A stretch of 9,278 nucleotides of DNA from the NCBI GenBank assembly GCA_964346355.1, contig CAYFUH010000051.1:1-9278 (forward strand). The letters are read 5' to 3'. Below the pieces are notes generated by a model. The model did not search any database and was not told where the DNA came from. It saw only the letters and a program-made list of their open reading frames with translations. Positions 6,710 through 9,278 of this stretch are shown here, in pieces. Numbering within the stretch: position 1 is the stretch's first letter; the number at the start of each line of letters is the position of its first letter. A program made the translations under genes and the position numbers. The DNA is from UBA6115 sp964346355 (GTDB taxonomy: Bacteria; Bacillota; Clostridia; Christensenellales; Aristaeellaceae).

Positions 6710-8122
6710 TCAATCCTTCAGGGGCACGCTGAAGGACACCGTGGTGCCCCGCCCCTGCTCGCTGGCAATGGACAAGCCCGCTTCCTGGTTGTAGTACAGT
6801 TTGATGCGCTGGTCCACGCTGTATAAGCCATAGCCCACCTGGCTGGCGCTGGGCTCCTCCCTGCCCAGGGCTTCCCGCACCCGGTTGAGGCGCTCCTCCC
6901 CCATCCCCATGCCGTTGTCAGTGACGGTGACCTGCAGTCGTCCATCCACCTGATTAGCCTTGACTGTCACCAGCCCCAGGGCTCTGCGGTTTTTAATGCC
7001 GTGGTAGATGGCGTTTTCCACCAACGGCTGGATAAGCAATTTGAGGATGCGCTGCTCCTTGAGCCCCTCCTCCAGGCACAGCTCGTACTGGAGGATGTCC
7101 CGATAGCGGATTTTCTGGATGGTGAGATAGCCCGCCAGGTGTTCCCATTCCTCCCGGATCGTGACCCAATCCTTGCCGTTGCTCAGTGAAATGCGGAAGA
7201 AATTGGACAGGGCGTTGGTAATTTCCACCACCTGACTGCCCTGACCGGCCTCCGCCAGCCAGACGATGGCATCCAGGGTGTTGTACAGAAAATGCGGTGT
7301 AATCTGTGCTTGCAGGGTGCGCAGCTCGCTTTTTTTCAGGTTCTCCTGCTCCTTGCGGTTTTGCTCAATGAGCTGCTCCAGCTTAATGGCCATGGTGTTG
7401 AGGCTGTTGGTGAGGGAGCGCAACTCTTCCACGTCCGCCTCCTGGGTGCGTTCGCTAAGCTGCCCGCTGGCGATATGGTTGGCGAAAGCCTGCAGGCGGT
7501 CAATGGGCACCCGGATGGCCCGGCTTAGACGGTTTTGCGCCACCAGAGCCACCACAAAGGACAGGGCCAACAGGGCAATCTCCACAATCACCGCTGTTTG
7601 AACCCCGGCCTGCATCAGGTCACTGGCCTGGGCCGAGGCCCGGATTTCCGCGTTGACCGCCTCCGTTAGCATGTTGAGAAAAAGTTCCGCCACCTGGCCA
7701 ATTTGCTCATTCACCGCGATTTGTTCGTCCACGGTGTCGCTTTTCCCCAGCTGGTCAACATATCCTCTCAAGGTGCCCAGGATGCGCCTGGATACCTCCA
7801 GCTCAATCCGGCTGGCCTCCCCGCTGTCAATCAGCCGGTCCAGCTGGCGGCTAGCCTTGTCCAGAATGCTGTACTGCGGGCCTTCCTCAAAGCGGGTGCG
7901 CCCAAACACAATGTCCATGGTGCCGGACAGCAACTCCTCCTTGATGATGGGGTTAAGGCGGGTGATCTCCTCCACATGGGAAATCACCCGGTGGTAGCGC
8001 ACGGAATGCTGCCACATCAGGGAAATGGCCAGGAGGGCCGGGATGGTCATCAGCACCACCAGGGTGAGCTGGGATGTGCGCATGCGCCGCCTGATGCTGT
8101 CCGTTGCCGGTGTGCGCAGCAT
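6710..8122 (-). CDS. Sensor histidine kinase, LytS/YesM family
   Basis: Membrane-bound kinase, 470 aa. After a basic N-terminus, transmembrane helix 1 spans about 18-36, a mostly helical extracytoplasmic region of about 135 residues follows (37-172), and helix 2 spans 175-196. A HAMP linker (about 197-250) and coiled coil lead into the His_kinase domain with the phospho-acceptor His277 in QITPHFLYNTLDA. The ATPase part has the N-box PLVENAIYHGIK (366-377), DNGMGM (402-407), GYGLYSVDQRIKLYY (430-444) and GRGTTVSFSVP near the end. The ATG at 8122 is preferred: it follows the binding-protein stop by one base (TGAGATG) with GGGGG seven bases upstream, whereas an upstream ATG at 8164 would overlap the previous gene by 41 bases. 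The sensing region has no recognisable small-molecule domain such as Cache or PAS. Together with the neighbouring anchored binding protein this suggests that it reads the sugar through that partner. Confidence 0.93.
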   Translation of the reverse strand: MLRTPATDSIRRRMRTSQLTLVVLMTIPALLAISLMWQHSVRYHRVISHVEEITRLNPIIKEELLSGTMDIVFGRTRFEEGPQYSILDKASRQLDRLIDSGEASRIELEVSRRILGTLRGYVDQLGKSDTVDEQIAVNEQIGQVAELFLNMLTEAVNAEIRASAQASDLMQAGVQTAVIVEIALLALSFVVALVAQNRLSRAIRVPIDRLQAFANHIASGQLSERTQEADVEELRSLTNSLNTMAIKLEQLIEQNRKEQENLKKSELRTLQAQITPHFLYNTLDAIVWLAEAGQGSQVVEITNALSNFFRISLSNGKDWVTIREEWEHLAGYLTIQKIRYRDILQYELCLEEGLKEQRILKLLIQPLVENAIYHGIKNRRALGLVTVKANQVDGRLQVTVTDNGMGMGEERLNRVREALGREEPSASQVGYGLYSVDQRIKLYYNQEAGLSIASEQGRGTTVSFSVPLKD

Positions 8123-8123
8123 C

Positions 8124-9119
8124 TCAATACCCCCGCGGCGGAATGTCCTGCAAATCCGCATCAAACTCGGTAAATACCCGTTCCTTCGGGTGGGAGAAGG
8201 GCGGGATGGTCTCCCCCTTGGCCAGCTGCTGGGCCAGGCTCATGATCAAATCCCCCTGCAGCGGGGTGCACTCCACCACGCAGTTAATTTTACCGGCCTT
8301 CAATAGGTCAATCGCGCCCTGCTCCGCGTCGATGGTGATGATGATAATATCCTTCCCCGGGGTGAGGCCCGCCGCCTCTATGGCCTCAATGGCCCCCAGG
8401 GTCATGGCGTCATTGTGGGAGTAAAGCACATGGATGTCCTGGTGTTCTTGCAAGATGTTCTCCATGCACTCCTTGCCGCGGGAGCGCAGAAAATCTCCGG
8501 ATACGCTGCTGATGATCTCAAACTGGGGCTTGTCCAAAATCGCCTCCCGGAAGCCCAGGGCCCGCTGTCTGGCGGGGGTGGACCCTTCCGTCCCGGCGAT
8601 TTCAACGATGCGCACCACTGGCATATCCGCTGCCTTTTTCAGTAAAAAAGCGCCAGCCGTCCGGCCTTCCTCCAAAAAGTCGCTGCCCACATAGCCGGCG
8701 ATGAGCCCCTCATCCTTGATGTTGATGTAGCGGTCACACAGCAGGACGGGAATGCCCGCCGCCCGCGCTTCCGTCAGCACGTTTTCCCATCCGTCTTCCA
8801 CAATGGGGGCCAAGGCAATCACGTCCACCTGGTAGGCGATGAAGGAGCGCAGGGCGTTGAACTGGTTCTCCTGCTTTTGGGCAGCGTTGTCGTAGATAAG
8901 CTCGATACCGGCATGCTCCGCTGCCCGGATGACGTCCCGGGAGTTGCCCACCCGCCAGCCGGATTCAGAGCCCAATTGGGAAAAGCCCACGATGATGACA
9001 TCCTTCGCATCCATCTGCGCCTTCCTGTTCCTGCCAGACTGGCTGATGAGCAGGCCCACCACAAGGGCCAGAACCAACACTGGAACGACAATCAGCCAGA
9101 TCATTCTTTGTAGTTTCAT
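8124..9119 (-). CDS. Membrane-anchored YtfQ-like sugar-binding protein, probable co-receptor of the kinase
   Basis: Type I periplasmic-binding-fold protein of 331 aa. Residues about 6-26 form one hydrophobic helix followed by a basic, polar linker (SQSGRNRKAQMDAKD). There is no lipobox cysteine and no obvious signal peptidase site, so it looks like an uncleaved N-terminal anchor. YtfQ-family blocks are clear: VGFSQLGSESGWRVGN (44-59), QKQENQFNALRSF (81-93), SSVSGDFLRSRGKECME (204-220), YSHNDAMTLGAI (233-244) and ECTPLQGD (283-290). It is cotranscribed with a kinase and regulator rather than with permeases, one base from the kinase start. By analogy with XylFII, which binds xylose and pairs with LytS in clostridia, it is inferred to present sugar to the kinase. 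The ribosome site GGGAGGG (9137-9131) is 12 bases from this ATG, longer than usual, because a two-codon frame lies between them. It could alternatively serve as a second transport receptor. Confidence 0.9.
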   Translation of the reverse strand: MKLQRMIWLIVVPVLVLALVVGLLISQSGRNRKAQMDAKDVIIVGFSQLGSESGWRVGNSRDVIRAAEHAGIELIYDNAAQKQENQFNALRSFIAYQVDVIALAPIVEDGWENVLTEARAAGIPVLLCDRYINIKDEGLIAGYVGSDFLEEGRTAGAFLLKKAADMPVVRIVEIAGTEGSTPARQRALGFREAILDKPQFEIISSVSGDFLRSRGKECMENILQEHQDIHVLYSHNDAMTLGAIEAIEAAGLTPGKDIIIITIDAEQGAIDLLKAGKINCVVECTPLQGDLIMSLAQQLAKGETIPPFSHPKERVFTEFDADLQDIPPRGY

Positions 9120-9124
9120 ACCAT
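9116..9124 (-). promoter_or_regulatory. Two-codon minimal open frame overlapping the receptor start
   Basis: On the minus strand ATG GTA TGA begins at 9124, and its stop overlaps the receptor's ATG as ATGA. The ribosome site GGGAGGG is seven bases from this first ATG, the ideal spacing, but 12 from the gene's own ATG. Ribosomes may therefore initiate here, stop and reinitiate, which would moderate synthesis of the sensor protein. Confidence 0.4.
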
Positions 9125-9176
9125 GCCTGTCCCTCCCGGGCGTTCTTGCACTGCAGCATCTGTTTTTGTTGTCTGC

Positions 9177-9205
9177 ATCCTACCATATGCATGATGCGCC
9201 TTCAA
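9177..9205 (-). promoter_or_regulatory. Sigma-A-type promoter of the sensing module
   Basis: On the minus strand TTGAAG (9205-9200) and TAGGAT (9182-9177) are separated by exactly 17 bases, and TGG before the -10 box makes an extended TGn element. Each hexamer matches consensus at four of six positions. Transcription would start near 9170, giving a leader of about 50 bases before the receptor gene. A short dyad GCATGATGC (9189-9197) lies in the spacer and could be an operator. Confidence 0.6.
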
Positions 9206-9278
9206 GGCTTGTGTTTTATCATCCAAACAGACCAGTCCGGGCTGACCTTTAATACTCCACGCGATGAGCGTTCGCTTG
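9206..9278. other. Upstream edge, no gene recognised
   Basis: The 73 bases upstream of the promoter contain no convincing coding frame and no clear hairpin. They may be the far end of the regulatory region or the border with a neighbouring gene outside the window. Confidence 0.4.

Noticed and set aside
8123..8164. Longer version of the kinase starting at 8164
   Set aside because: It would overlap the receptor gene by 41 bases, whereas ATG 8122 gives a one-base gap like the kinase-regulator junction.
9191..9204. Second cre-like site overlapping the -35 box of the sensing module
   Set aside because: It misses four defined positions of the consensus, including the terminal CA, which is too weak to call.
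9267..9276. Short inverted repeat AGCG/CGCT at the right edge
   Set aside because: The arms leave only two bases for a loop and no T-run follows; it is expected by chance.

Overview
The window holds a complete sugar sensing and uptake locus. All seven full genes lie on the minus strand, and by eye the DNA is fairly GC-rich (high fifties percent). The organism is most likely a Firmicute, probably clostridial. This rests on the YesM/YesN-type two-component pair tied to a sugar-binding protein, strong GGAGG ribosome binding sites, TTG and GTG starts, and a sigma-A-like promoter. Neither binding protein has a lipoprotein cysteine, so a diderm lineage such as Negativicutes or Spirochaetes is not excluded.

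Read in the direction of transcription (right to left), the first unit is a sensing module with near-touching genes: a membrane-anchored YtfQ-like sugar-binding protein (9119-8124), a LytS/YesM-family sensor histidine kinase (8122-6710) and a YesN-type response regulator with an AraC DNA-binding domain (6708-5098). A promoter (TTGAAG-N17-TAGGAT) lies just upstream of it. A 149-bp gap follows, holding a cre-like site, helically phased GGAA repeats and a weak promoter candidate. The second unit is a transporter in the same gene order as E. coli ytfQ-ytfR-ytfT-yjfF: a secreted binding protein (4948-3950), a double-domain ABC ATPase (3866-2352) and two permeases (2355-1273 and 1280-177). A strong hairpin separates the binding protein from the ATPase. 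The operon ends at a hairpin terminator (100-135) that probably also serves a convergent plus-strand gene, of which only the last codons (3-41) are visible.

Inferred working model: the anchored binding protein captures an extracellular monosaccharide and signals through the kinase to the regulator, which activates the transporter operon. The substrate is probably a sugar in furanose form (galactofuranose, arabinofuranose or fructose are known for relatives). The arrangement resembles the XylFII-LytS-regulator system known for xylose in clostridia, but here the sensor receptor is a paralogue of the transporter's own YtfQ-type receptor. No mobile elements, RNA genes or CRISPR arrays were seen.
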